From assembly GCF_016653115.1 (NCBI RefSeq), contig NZ_NHRX01000048.1:14750-78749 (forward strand): DNA of 64,000 nucleotides. Reading direction: 5' to 3'. Under the pieces are notes generated by a model, which saw nothing but the letters and a program-made list of their open reading frames with translations, made no database searches and was not told where the DNA came from. Shown one piece after another: positions 31,806 through 41,718 of this stretch. A program made the position numbers and the translations under genes. The first letter of the stretch is position 1. Each line of letters opens with the position of its first letter. Source of the stretch: Rhodocyclus purpureus. Lineage in GTDB: Bacteria > Pseudomonadota > Gammaproteobacteria > Burkholderiales > Rhodocyclaceae.

Positions 31806-31851
31806 TCTGCTTTTCGTGGTCTCAACTCTCGCTTAGGGTCGAGACATCTTA

Positions 31852-31965
31852 GACTTCGCGCGCCTGCCGAATCTTACTCGTGCCCTGATCCACTACCTGG
31901 CCACCGGCCGCTATCTCGGCGAGAAGGTGCCGGTCCTGATCGTCGGGCCTTGCGCCACTGGCAAC
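31852..31965 (+). pseudogene. Remnant of an IS21-type istB ATPase gene
   Basis: Reading forward from 31852 gives DFARLPNLTRALIHYLATG then YLGEKVPVLIVGPCATGN, which matches the region before and at the Walker A loop of IstB (usually LIVGPCGTGKSH). The P-loop lysine is lost and the frame has no start and no remaining body. Only ~38 codons survive, with no istA nearby. Confidence 0.7.
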
Positions 31966-32081
31966 CGACTGCTCGCCGTGATCGTGTTGCTTGGCCAGAA
32001 CAGACAAGCCCAGGGCAAACGGAAGAGCGATGTTCGCGGGCCGGGTTGATGACACCGAAGCCGGCTCGCCAGCTCCGGCGC

Positions 32082-32441
32082 TCAACTGGTCACGACACCC
32101 AGCTGTTTCAGCGTGGCTCGAAGCGACTCCTCGGCCACCGGCTTGGTGACTATGGCATCGGCACCGAGCGTCTGTGCAAACTCCAGATAGAGCGGATTCG
32201 AGGACACCGCAATGACCTTGGGCTTGTTCGGCAGCGCCTGAATTTCGCTGATCGTCTCCATGCCTTCCTTTTCGTCCATCACGAGGTCGATCAGGCAGGC
32301 GACCGGGTGATGCTCCCTGATGTGTGCCAGGACATGCTTGCCGGAGGTTTCCTCGATGACGTCGAAGCCCATCCGGGTGAGGTGCCGCTTCATGATCGCC
32401 CGGAAAAGTTCGTCGTCGTCGGCCAGGATGATTGAGGACAT
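32082..32441 (-). CDS. Stand-alone response regulator (receiver domain only)
   Basis: 119 residues from the ATG at 32441. One receiver domain: acidic pocket in IILADDDELFRAIM, phospho-acceptor Asp in VACLIDLVMDEKEG, the conserved Ser/Thr position in VIAVSSNP and the Lys in IVTKPVAEESL. There is no output domain, so it probably signals by protein contact, like CheY or a relay protein. It starts 17 bp after the hybrid kinase ends and is likely its partner; the kinase's own HPt domain could phosphorylate it. Confidence 0.9.
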   Translation of the reverse strand: MSSIILADDDELFRAIMKRHLTRMGFDVIEETSGKHVLAHIREHHPVACLIDLVMDEKEGMETISEIQALPNKPKVIAVSSNPLYLEFAQTLGADAIVTKPVAEESLRATLKQLGVVTS

Positions 32442-32458
32442 GTTGTTTTCTCTTGTGA

Positions 32459-35400
32459 TCAATGGTCGGAAACCTGCCTGGCTGCCGCGAACAGCGCCTC
32501 GGCGGCGCCGGCGAAGGCAGCGAAGCGCGTCGACAGGATGGCCGGGTCGGGCTTCTCTGCCATGAGCGCCTCTTCGAGCGCACCTGCGTGACATTGTAAT
32601 ATCTTCGCGCCCAGGTTGGCAGCCTGGCCACGCAGCTTGTGCGCCATCCGGGCCGCGTCGGTCCAGGCGCCCGCCGCGATCAGGGACCGGGTCTGCTCGA
32701 TCACCGTGGCGTTTGCCGCGACGAACTTGCCGAGCAGGCTCTTGAAGAACTCGACATCGTTGCTGAGCAGCTGCCGCGCGGCTTCGGCATCGATACCCTC
32801 GACCTGTGGCCAGTCCGTCGGCTGTGTCCGGGGAAGGGCGGGGGCCGGGGCAAGAGATGCGACCACGGGCGCAGCGCCCGTCCGGGCACGGAAATCCCCG
32901 ACATGCCGACGCAGGACGTTTACGAGCAGGCCAGGCTCGACGGGTTTGCTCAGGAAGTCGTTCATCCCGGCAGCCGTCGCCTGCTCCTTTTTCGAGGCTG
33001 TGGCGCCCGCCGTCAGGGCGATGATGGGCAGCGTCGTCATCCCGAGTTGGCTCCGGATGCGTGCAGTCGTCTCGATGCCATCCATGTCGGGCATGCGCAG
33101 ATCCATCAGGACCACATCGATCGCATCGCCTGCGTTTTGCAGGCTGTCGATGGCCTTTTCGCCGGAGTCGCAGGTGAAGGCGATCGCCCCTTCCCGCTGC
33201 AGGATGCGCTGGATGACGTCGAGATTGACCTGGCTGTCATCGACGACCAGAACGCGGAGGCCGGACAGCCTCTGACCGGCCTCCGCCGCGGACGCAGCAT
33301 GCGGCAAGGGTTCGGTGGGGATGGCTTCGGCGATCCCGAACGGCAGCTCGATCCAGAGGCGTGAGCCCTTGCCTGGCTCGCTGCTCACGCCCACGCTGCC
33401 GTTCATCAGCGTTGCCAGATGCTTGACGATGGAGAGGCCAAGCCCGGTGCCGCCAAAGCGGCGGCTGATCGAGTCGTCGCCTTGATGGAAAGGCTGGAAC
33501 AGATGTTCCAGGGTGTCGGCGCTCATGCCGATGCCGCTGTCGCTGACCGTGAAACGCAGCCGCACCTCGTTCTTCACCGGATCCGTTTCGATCGTCTCGA
33601 CGGCGAGAGCGACCCGGCCCTGTGCGGTGAATTTGATTGCGTTGCTGAGGAGGTTCGTCAGCATCTGCCGCAGACGGTGGCCATCGCCATGCAGCCAGGG
33701 GAAGGTTAGCTGGTCGCTGTCCGGGAAGTCGAGCGCGAGGCCCTTGCTCCGAGCGATGCTGCCGAACAGGCTGTGCAGTTCCGCGAGGACTTCGCGCAGG
33801 TTGAAAGTGTGCGCCTCGATCGGCAGTTCTCCCGCCTCGATCTTCGACAGGTCGAGAATGTCGTCGATCAGCGCCATGAGGTGCTTGCTGGCGATCTGTA
33901 TGGTGTCCACGTCCCGCTTCTGGGTGGCATCGAGGCGGCTCGAAGCGAGGAGATAAGCCGTGCCGACGATGGCGTTGAGGGGCGTGCGAATTTCATGGCT
34001 CATCGTCGACAGGAAGCGGCTCTTCGCGGTGTTGGCAGCCTCGGCGGCCTGCTTCGCCGCCGCCAGCTCTTCGGCAAAGGCCCGTTCCGCGGTGATGTCG
34101 CGGTTGATGCCGATCATCCGCAAGGGCGTACCGTCCTCGTCGTGCTCGATCAGCCAGGCCCCGTACAGCGTATGGATGCTGCCGTCGCGATGGACGACGC
34201 GGAAGACAAACTCTCCCGGAGCGTTCTCACGGCGCGCCTGCGCAAGGCTCGCCTCGGCCCGGGCGCGGTCATCGGGATGAACCCGGTCGCGCCAGTCGTC
34301 GTAGCTGATGCCGCGCTCGCGCAGCGCCGCCGGGATGTCGTGCCAGGCGTAGAGGCGCTCATCCCATTCGAGGCGGTCGTCGGCAAAGGTCCAGGTCCAG
34401 ATGCCGATGTCTGCCGCTTCGGTTGCCAGGCGCAGGCGGTCGATGTTCGACTGAACGAGGCGCTCGACGGCGCGCTGCTGGGTGAGGTCGCGGTTGATGC
34501 CGACCATGCGCAAGGGCGTATCGTCCTCGTCGTGCTCGATCAACCAGGCCGTGTCCAGCGTATGGATGCTGCCGTCGCGATGGACGACACGGAAGACGAA
34601 TCCTCCCGGAGCGTCTTCCTGGCGTGCCTGCGCCAGGCGCGCCTCGGCCCGGGCGCGATCATCGGGATGGACCCGGGCGCGCCAGTCGGCGTAGCTGATG
34701 CCGCGCTCGCGCACGTCAGCCGGCATGTCGTACCAGGCGTAGAGCCGCTCGTCCCATTCGAGGCGGTCGTCGGCGAAGGTCCAGGTCCAGATGCCGATGT
34801 CGGCTGCTTCCGTCGCCAGGCGCAGGCGGTTGATGTTGGTCTGCACGAGGCGCTCGGCGGCGCGTTGGCCGGTGATGTCGCGGCCGATGGCCAGCAGCAA
34901 GCTGCGTCCGTCGGTGCGCAAGGGGACGCTCTGCGACTCGACCCGGCGACGGCTACCCTTGAGTCCGATGATTTCGAACTCCAGTTTGGCCGCCTCGCCG
35001 GCAACCACGCGCGCGACATGGGCGGCGAACTCTTCCCGGTAAGGCGGTGCAACGATGTCGATCACCGGTTGGCCGGCCCGCTGCGCCAGCGAGTCCGCCT
35101 CGATCAGCGCCAGCGCGGCCGGGTTCATCTCGATCAGATGACCCCGTTCGTCGAGCAACACGATGCACTCAGGCCCGGTCTCGATGATGGCGCGCAGGCG
35201 TGCCTCACTGCCCGCCAGATTCGTCTCGGCCGTCGCCCGATCGACCCAGGCCCGCGCCAGCTTCCAGCTGACCGAAGCCAGCACCGCGAACAGCAGGGCT
35301 GCGATGATCCCGAGACGCGACCAGACCTCAAGCGCGAGAGCGTCGAGCCTTGCCGCGGGCAGATGGGCGACGGACTTCCAGACGTACTCGCGCGTTTCGA

Positions 35401-36364
35401 CCGCGCCGCGGCTCGGCATGAAGGGCTCTGCCGCGCCCGCACTGGATTTCTGGCCGACAATGAGCGGATGAACGGTCTGCCAGGTCCACAAGCCGTCGGC
35501 GACGCGGACCTGACCGCTGTCCTCGCTGCGCATGCGCTGCCAGGCTTCGGGCGAGCGGACAGCCAGCGTCAGCTCGGGGCGCTTGAACATGAACCCCCAT
35601 TCGTCCTCCGCCTGCGGGCTCTTCAGCCAGTAGCCATCGCGGTTCACCAGCATCACGTGACCGCCCACTTCCGCCGTCGCCCGTGCAAATTCGTCAAGCA
35701 TGTCGCGCGCGGCGTAGTTGATGATGACGATACCGCGCTTCCTTCCCTGGCGATCCGTCACCGGCGTCGCCACACGCACCATCGGCTTGTAGGGTTCCGC
35801 GACCTTGTCGTGTTCGATGTTGAGGTCGAGCGGCGAAACGAATATTTCACCGGGAGCGAGCTTCATCGTGTCGGTGAAGAAATAGCGCTTGCCCTTGTCC
35901 TGGAGCTCTGCCCGAGGCACGACGACCGGCGCACCGCCCACGTTGTCGACGCGCACGACCTCCATCCCGGTTTCGTCGATCCAGCGCAACTGAGCGTAGA
36001 TGCCCTTGCTGCGCGAGAAAGCCACGAAAATCTCGGCCAGATGCGCGAGGTACGCCGGCTGCGGATCGTCCAGGGCCCGGCGCGTGCCGACGCTATCGAC
36101 CAGGTAGACGAGGTCGCGGGCGACGTTCTCGATCTTGCCGGTCAGCACCCCAGCGCCGAGGCTTGCGTACAGCGCCTCGCGGCTCTGCAGTCGCGTCGTC
36201 TCCTTTTCGATTTCGCTCTGGCCAACCCACGCGATCCCCGCCAGCACCAGGGCCGACAGCGGGAGGAAGGCACGCAGGAAAGTCAGCGGCATCGAGTTGC
36301 GTGCGGTGATCCTGTCGAGAAATGAGCGCATGCCGGGACCCTGTATTAACGTCGGGATTGTCAT
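32459..36364 (-). CDS. Hybrid sensor histidine kinase: Cache, three PAS, HisKA, ATPase, receiver, HPt
   Basis: 1301 residues from 36364; an ATG at 36331 with AGGG upstream is an alternative. Membrane helix at 28-46, a periplasmic Cache-type sensor domain (~50-345, with TPVTDRQGRKRGIVIINYAARD), second helix ~350-372. PAS domains cover about 383-500, 505-633 and 635-763; the last two are near-identical 130-residue copies. HisKA has the phospho-accepting His790 (STMSHEIRTPLNAI), the ATPase has NLLSNAIKFT and GGTGLGLSIVKHL. The receiver (1036-1150) has Asp1088 in VLMDLRMPD. The HPt domain has His1242 in ARMAHKLRGQAANLG. A full phosphorelay in one protein. Signal unknown; downstream is a lone receiver gene. 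Confidence 0.93.
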   Translation of the reverse strand: MTIPTLIQGPGMRSFLDRITARNSMPLTFLRAFLPLSALVLAGIAWVGQSEIEKETTRLQSREALYASLGAGVLTGKIENVARDLVYLVDSVGTRRALDDPQPAYLAHLAEIFVAFSRSKGIYAQLRWIDETGMEVVRVDNVGGAPVVVPRAELQDKGKRYFFTDTMKLAPGEIFVSPLDLNIEHDKVAEPYKPMVRVATPVTDRQGRKRGIVIINYAARDMLDEFARATAEVGGHVMLVNRDGYWLKSPQAEDEWGFMFKRPELTLAVRSPEAWQRMRSEDSGQVRVADGLWTWQTVHPLIVGQKSSAGAAEPFMPSRGAVETREYVWKSVAHLPAARLDALALEVWSRLGIIAALLFAVLASVSWKLARAWVDRATAETNLAGSEARLRAIIETGPECIVLLDERGHLIEMNPAALALIEADSLAQRAGQPVIDIVAPPYREEFAAHVARVVAGEAAKLEFEIIGLKGSRRRVESQSVPLRTDGRSLLLAIGRDITGQRAAERLVQTNINRLRLATEAADIGIWTWTFADDRLEWDERLYAWYDMPADVRERGISYADWRARVHPDDRARAEARLAQARQEDAPGGFVFRVVHRDGSIHTLDTAWLIEHDEDDTPLRMVGINRDLTQQRAVERLVQSNIDRLRLATEAADIGIWTWTFADDRLEWDERLYAWHDIPAALRERGISYDDWRDRVHPDDRARAEASLAQARRENAPGEFVFRVVHRDGSIHTLYGAWLIEHDEDGTPLRMIGINRDITAERAFAEELAAAKQAAEAANTAKSRFLSTMSHEIRTPLNAIVGTAYLLASSRLDATQKRDVDTIQIASKHLMALIDDILDLSKIEAGELPIEAHTFNLREVLAELHSLFGSIARSKGLALDFPDSDQLTFPWLHGDGHRLRQMLTNLLSNAIKFTAQGRVALAVETIETDPVKNEVRLRFTVSDSGIGMSADTLEHLFQPFHQGDDSISRRFGGTGLGLSIVKHLATLMNGSVGVSSEPGKGSRLWIELPFGIAEAIPTEPLPHAASAAEAGQRLSGLRVLVVDDSQVNLDVIQRILQREGAIAFTCDSGEKAIDSLQNAGDAIDVVLMDLRMPDMDGIETTARIRSQLGMTTLPIIALTAGATASKKEQATAAGMNDFLSKPVEPGLLVNVLRRHVGDFRARTGAAPVVASLAPAPALPRTQPTDWPQVEGIDAEAARQLLSNDVEFFKSLLGKFVAANATVIEQTRSLIAAGAWTDAARMAHKLRGQAANLGAKILQCHAGALEEALMAEKPDPAILSTRFAAFAGAAEALFAAARQVSDH

Positions 36365-36404
36365 GATACGGGTTCAGCATAGACGTGCGCCATCGATCCG
36401 GCAG

Positions 36405-37960
36405 CGGCTGCGAGCCCTACACACTGGATCGCCACGCCCTGCGGGCTCGCGATGACGATGACGGTCTCGGCACCTCTCCGCGCACGCCTCGCACTGCCGT
36501 CATTGCGAGGCGCGCAGCGCCGTGGCAATCCAGTTCGTTCTTCCGTCTTGGCGCTTTTCATGATGCGAGCCCTACGCACTGGATCGCCACGCCCTTCGGG
36601 CTCGCGATGACGATGACGGTCTCGGCACCTCTCTGCCCACGCCTCCCACTGCCGTCATTGCGAGGCGCGCAGCGCCGTGGCAATCCAGTTCGTTCTTCCG
36701 TCTTGGCGCCCTGCACGATGCGAGACCTACGCGCTGGATCGCCACGCCCTGCGGGCTCGCGATGACGTGCTGTCTGGATCGCCACGCGCTGCGGGCTCGC
36801 GACGGTTACGGTCTCAGCCCCTCTCCATGCACGCCTGGCACTGCCGTCATTGCGAGGCGCGTAGCGCCGTGGCAATCCAGTTCGTTCTTCCGTCTTGGCG
36901 CTTTTCATTATGCGAGACCTACACACTGGATTGCCACGCCCTTCGGGCTCGCGATGACGATGACGGTCTCGGCACCTCTCCATGCACGCCTGGCACTGCC
37001 GTCATTGCGAGGCGCGCAGCGCCGTGGCAATCCAGTTCGTTCTTCCGTCTTGGCGCTTTTCATGATGCGAGCCCTACGCACTGGATCGCCACGCCCTGCG
37101 GGCTCGCGATGACGTGCTGTCTGGATCGCCACGCGCTGCGGGCTCGCGACGGTTACGGTCTCAGCCCCTCTCCATGCATGCCTGGCACTGCCGTCATTGC
37201 GAGGCGCGCAGCGCCGTGGCAATCCAGTTCGTTCTTCCGTCTTGGCGCTTTTCATGATGCGAGCCCTACGCACTGGATCGCCACGCCCTTCGGGCTCGCG
37301 ATGACGATGACGGTCTCGGCACCTCTCCGCGCACGCCTGGCACTGCCGTCATTGCGAGGCGCGCAGCGCCGTGGCAATCCAGTTCGTTCTTCCGTCTTGG
37401 CGCTTTTCATGATGCGAGACCTACACACTGGATCGCCACGCCCTTCGGGCTCGCGATGACGATGACGGTCTCGGCACCTCTCTGCCCACGCCTCCCACTG
37501 CCGTCATTGCGAGGCGCGCAGCGCCGTGGCAATCCAGTTCGTTCTTCCGTCTTGGCGCTTTTCATGATGCGAGCCCTACGCACTGGATCGCCACGCCCTT
37601 CGGGCTCGCGATGACGATGACGGTCTCGGCACCTCTCTGCCCACGCCTCCCACTGCCGTCATTGCGAGGCGCGCAGCGCCGTGGCAATCCAGTTCGTTCT
37701 TCCGTCTTGGCGCTTTTCATGATGCGAGACCTACACACTGGATCGCCACGCCCTTCGGGCTCGCGATGACGATGACGGTCTCGGCACCTCTCTGCCCACG
37801 CCTCCCACTGCCGTCATTGCGAGGCGCGCAGCGCCGTGGCAATCCAGTTCGTTTTTCCGTCTTGGCGCTTTTCACGATGCGAGCCCTACGCACTGGATCG
37901 CCACGCACGCGGGCTCGCGATGACGAGCTGCTGATCGCTACGGCTTCCGCAGAGCAGGTC
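36405..37960 (-). repeat. Tandem palindromic repeat array IV (9 units, inverted orientation, 155 or 192 bp)
   Basis: Read on the + strand the arms appear reversed. Second-arm starts (CGTCATTGCGAGG) are at 36498, 36653, 36845, 37000, 37192, 37347, 37502, 37657 and 37812: steps of 155 bp except two of 192 bp. The two long units carry the same extra 37-bp half-unit as array II. The element's left end (complement of ~37926-37960) matches the left flank of array II. Its other end, near 36405, breaks off within a spacer just upstream of the histidine kinase gene. The array occupies the space between the kinase start and the wrbA end. Confidence 0.95.
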
Positions 37961-38108
37961 GGCCGATGTTTCACTTTTCGAAGTGCGTCGCCACTGTCGG
38001 GTTTCGACAGGGCTTCGACAGACTCATCACAAGCACGCATGCGTTTGAAGTCCACATCGCCCGAGCGCAAGTAAGGCGTGCTCGGGCGCGTGGGCCTTCG
38101 GCCTTTGC

Positions 38109-38711
38109 TTAGGCGGCGGCAAGTTTCGCGGCGATCGCCGCGACGTGCCTGCCCTGGAAGCGGGCAATGGCAAGCTCGTTCTCGCTCGGCATGCGCGAAC
38201 CGTCGCCCGCGGCCAGCGTCGTCGCGCCGTAGGGACTGCCACCGGTAATCTCGCTCATGATCGTCTGGCGTGCTTCCGAGTAAGGCACGCCGACGATGAC
38301 CATGCCGTGATGCAGCAGCGTGGTGTGGAAGCTGGTGATCGTCGTCTCCTGGCCGCCGTGCTGGGTCGCGGTGCTGGCGAACACGCTACCGACCTTTCCG
38401 ATCAGTGCGCCTTTCGCCCAAAGACCGCCAGTCTGGTCGAGGAAGTTGCGCATCTGCGAGGCCATGTTCCCGAATCGGGTCGGGGTGCCGAAGATGATCG
38501 CATCGTAGTCGGGGAGTTCCGCCACCGTGGCGATCGGCGCGGCCTGGTCGAGCTTCATGCCGGACGAGCGGGCAATCTGTTCCGGCACCAGCTCGGGCAC
38601 ACGCTTGATCGTCGCCTGCGCGCCCGCTTCCCTGACGCCTTCAGCCACGGCCGATGCCATCGCTTCGATATGCCCATACGACGAGTAGTACAAGACAAGA
38701 ACCTTTGTCAT
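38109..38711 (-). CDS. wrbA: NAD(P)H:quinone oxidoreductase WrbA
   Basis: 200 residues from the ATG at 38711 (a GTG one codon earlier is possible; GAGGAG serves either). The flavodoxin-like FMN-binding fold has [18 protein letters not shown] at the phosphate loop, [32 protein letters not shown] and the second loop [12 protein letters not shown]. The C-terminal [15 protein letters not shown] is also diagnostic. It reduces quinones by two electrons and protects against redox stress. It lies between two oppositely oriented repeat arrays. Confidence 0.96.
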   Translation of the reverse strand: MTKVLVLYYSSYGHIEAMASAVAEGVREAGAQATIKRVPELVPEQIARSSGMKLDQAAPIATVAELPDYDAIIFGTPTRFGNMASQMRNFLDQTGGLWAKGALIGKVGSVFASTATQHGGQETTITSFHTTLLHHGMVIVGVPYSEARQTIMSEITGGSPYGATTLAAGDGSRMPSENELAIARFQGRHVAAIAAKLAAA

Positions 38712-38814
38712 CACTCATTCTCCTCAGGATTGTTGGTACCTCAAGGAACTGTTGCTCACGCGCCTGGCGCCCACCAAGGGCGGTTCATGCGTCGAGCATT
38801 ATAGATGGGCGCGC

Positions 38815-40726
38815 CTCACAATGACGGCAGTGCCAGGAGTGGATGGAGCGCGGCTGAGACCGTCATCGCGAGCCCGCAGGGCGTGGCGATCCAGTGCGTA
38901 GGTCTCGCATCGGGTCGCCCGTGGATCGCTGCCAAGGGCGAGGAGACAGAAGAACGAACTTGATTGCCACGGCGCTACGCGCCTCGCAATGACGGCAGTG
39001 CCAGGAGTGCATGGAGAGGGGCTCAGAGCGTAATCGTCATCGCGAGCCCGCAGGGCGCGGCGATCCAGTGCGTAGGGCTCGCATCGCGTCGCCCGTGGAT
39101 CGCTGCCAAGAGCGAGGAGACAGAAGAACACGCTGGATTGCCGCGGCGCTACGCGCCTCACAATGACGGCAGTGCCAGGAATGCATGGCGAGGGGCGAGA
39201 CCGAAACCGTCATCGCGAGCCCGCAGGGCGTGGCGATCCAGTGCGCAGGTCTGGCATCGGGTCGCCCGTGGATGGCAGCCAAGGGCGAGGGACAGAGGAA
39301 CGAACTGGATTGCCGCGGCGCTGCGCGCCTCGCAATGACGGCAGTGCCGGGAATGCATGGCGAGGGGCGAGACCGTAACCGTCATCGCGAGCCCGCAGGG
39401 CGTGGCGATCCAGTGCGCAGGTCTCGCATCGGGTCGCCCGTGGATCGCTGCCAAGGGCGAGGAGACAGAAGAACGAACTGGATTGCCACGGCGCTACGCG
39501 CCTCGCAATGACGGCAGTGCCAGAAATGCATGCTGAGGGGCGAGACGGTAACCGTCATCGCGAGCCCGCAGGGCGTGGCGATCCAGTGCGTAGGGCTCGC
39601 ATCGGGTCGCCCGTGGATCGCTGCCAAGGGCGAGGAGACAGAAGAACGAACTGGATTGCCACGGCGCTACGCGCCTCGCAATGACTGCAGTGCCAGGAAT
39701 GCATGCTGAGGGGCGAGACGGTAACCGTCATCGCGAGCCCGCAGGGCGTGGCGATCCAGTGCGTAGGGCTCGCATCGCGTCGCCCGTGGATCGCAGCCAA
39801 GGGCGAGGAGACAGAAGAACGAACTGGATTGCTGCGGCGCTACGCGCCTCGCAATGACGGCAGTGCCGGGAATGCATGGCGAGGGGCGAGACCGTAACCG
39901 TCATCGCGAGCCCGCAGGGCGTGGCGATCCAGTGCGTAGGTCTCGCATCGGGTCCGTCGTGGATCGCTGCCAAGGGCAAGGGACGGAAGAACGAACTGGA
40001 TTGCCACGGCGCTACGCGCCTCGCAAATGACGGCAGTGCCAGGAATGCATGGCGAGGGGCGAGACCGTAACCGTCATCGCGAGCCCGCAGAGCGTGGCGA
40101 TCCAGTGCGTAGGTCTCGCATCGGGTCGCCCGTGGATCGCTGCCAAGGGCGAGGAGACAGAAGAACGAACTGGATTGCCACGGCGCTGTGCGCCTCGCAA
40201 TGACGGCAGTGCCGGGAATGCATGGCGAGGGGCGAGACCGTAACCGTCATCGCGAGCCCGCAGGGCGTGGCGATCCAGTGCGTAGGTCTCGCATCGGGTC
40301 GCCCGTGGATGGCAGCCAAGGGCGAGGGACAGAAGAACGAACTGGATTGCCACGGCGCTACGCGCCTCGCAAATGACGGCAGTGCCAGGAATGCATGGCG
40401 AGGGGCGAGACCGTAACCGTCATCGCGAGCCCGCAGGGCGTGGCGATCCAGTGCGTAGGTCTCGCATCGGGTCGCCCGTGGATCGCTGCCAAGGGCGAGG
40501 AGACAGAAGAACACGCTGGATTGCCACGGCGCTACGCGCCTCGCAATGACGGCAGTGCCAGGAATGCATGGCGAGGGGCGAGACGGTAACCGTCATCGCG
40601 AGCCCTCAGGGCGTGGCGATCCAGTGCGTAGGTCTGGCATCGGGTCGCCCGTGGATCGCTGCCAAGGGCGAGGGACGGAAGAACGAACTGGATTGCCGCG
40701 GCGCTGCGCGCCTCGCAATGACGGCA
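38815..40726 (+). repeat. Tandem palindromic repeat array V (11 units, period 173 bp)
   Basis: Unit starts are 38861, 39035, 39208, 39380, 39553, 39726, 39899, 40072, 40245, 40418 and 40591; the last seven steps are exactly 173 bp. Spacers read GGTCGCCCGTGGATCGCTGC, GCAAGG or similar, then GAGGAGACAGAAGAAC. Two units (ending near 40026 and 40373) have an extra A in the second arm (CTCGCAAATGACGG) yet keep the 173-bp period because their spacer has lost bases. The left end starts in mid-unit (CTCACAATGACGG at 38815), near the wrbA start; the right end reaches the dioxygenase stop. Confidence 0.96.
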
Positions 40727-40776
40727 GCGAATGGGCGCGTTTCATGCTTCGCAGCGGCACAACTCGCCATGACAGT
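40727..40776 (+). repeat. Right-hand terminus of array V (diverged)
   Basis: GCGAATGGGCGCGTTTCATG, then a tract ending in ACTCGCCATGACAGTCA, similar to the termini of arrays I and III but with more changes. It abuts the stop codon of the dioxygenase gene. Confidence 0.6.
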
Positions 40777-41591
40777 CAGTCGAAGCGAAACGCCGACAGA
40801 GTCGTTTCCATGACACGGTCGGCAAAGATGCGCTGGCCGGCAGCCTCGCCGGCCGCGCCGGCCACCACCATCAGCGGCAGCAGGTGCTCCTCGGCGCGCG
40901 GCGGATGGCATAGTCGGGCCGACGGGGCCTGTTCCCAGGCGGCCAGGACGTGCTCGCGCTGCGCTGCCGGGGACTCGACCGTGTGCACCAGCCAGCGGTC
41001 GAACTGGTCGGAGATCGGTCCGAAGCGCGGGTCGCCGTAGCCGCGCATGTTGTGAAAACTCATGCCGCTCCCCACGATCAGCACGCCCTCGTCGCGCAGC
41101 GCAGCCAGCGCGCGGCCGGCCTCCAGGTGCGCCTGCGGGTCGAGGTCATGGCGCAGCGAGAGCTGCACCACGGGGATGTCGGCATCGGGGAACATCAGCT
41201 TCAGCGGGATGAACATGCCGTGGTCGAAGCCGCGGGCGGCATCCTGTTGCGCCGGCAACCGCGCTTGGCCGAGCAGGTCCGCAATGCGCGCCGCCAGTTG
41301 CGGCTCGCCGGGCGCCGGGTAGCGCAGTTCGTAGGTGTGCGGCGGAAAGCCGTAGTAGTCGTAGAACAGCTCCGGCTGCAGGCCGCTGGTGACGCTGAAG
41401 GCCGGCTCCAGCCAGTGCGCCGACACCACCACGATGGCAGACGGGCGCGCGGGCAGGGTGCGCGCCACGTTCCTGAGGAAATCCGCCATGGCGTTCCAGG
41501 CGTCGGGCGGATTCCAGTCCATGAAGAAGCAGGGTCCGGCGCCATGGGGCACGAACAGGGTGGGCATGCGGGTGTTGCTTTGGGCGCTCAT
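40776..41591 (-). CDS. LigB-type extradiol dioxygenase (DODA/YgiD family)
   Basis: 271 residues from the ATG at 41591; the longer frame to 41729 overlaps the divergent hisN start. The metal-ligand motifs of class III ring-cleaving enzymes are present: TLFVPHGAGPCFFMDW, VVVSAHWLEPAFSVTSG, FDHGMFIPLKLMFPDADIPVVQLSLR and SGMSFHNMRG, with a late RAEEHLLPLMVVAGAAG. Family members cleave catechol-like rings using non-haem iron or zinc; the substrate here is unknown. It is divergent from hisN. Confidence 0.92.
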   Translation of the reverse strand: MSAQSNTRMPTLFVPHGAGPCFFMDWNPPDAWNAMADFLRNVARTLPARPSAIVVVSAHWLEPAFSVTSGLQPELFYDYYGFPPHTYELRYPAPGEPQLAARIADLLGQARLPAQQDAARGFDHGMFIPLKLMFPDADIPVVQLSLRHDLDPQAHLEAGRALAALRDEGVLIVGSGMSFHNMRGYGDPRFGPISDQFDRWLVHTVESPAAQREHVLAAWEQAPSARLCHPPRAEEHLLPLMVVAGAAGEAAGQRIFADRVMETTLSAFRFD

Positions 41592-41718
41592 GTTCACGCT
41601 CCGCTGGGTGATATTGCGTGGACGGAGTGTCGCCTGGATCGTTCCGGACGATAATCCGTCGAATACGGCAATCACTTCCCCCAAGATCCCAAGCTTTCCC
41701 AACCCGAGGACTCTTCCG

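Noticed and set aside
31849-32631. 260-codon minus-strand frame overlapping the response regulator
   Set aside because: The receiver domain in another frame is clear; this frame is a shadow.
33773-36325. 850-codon open frame opposite the histidine kinase
   Set aside because: Same antisense shadow effect; the kinase has complete domain motifs.
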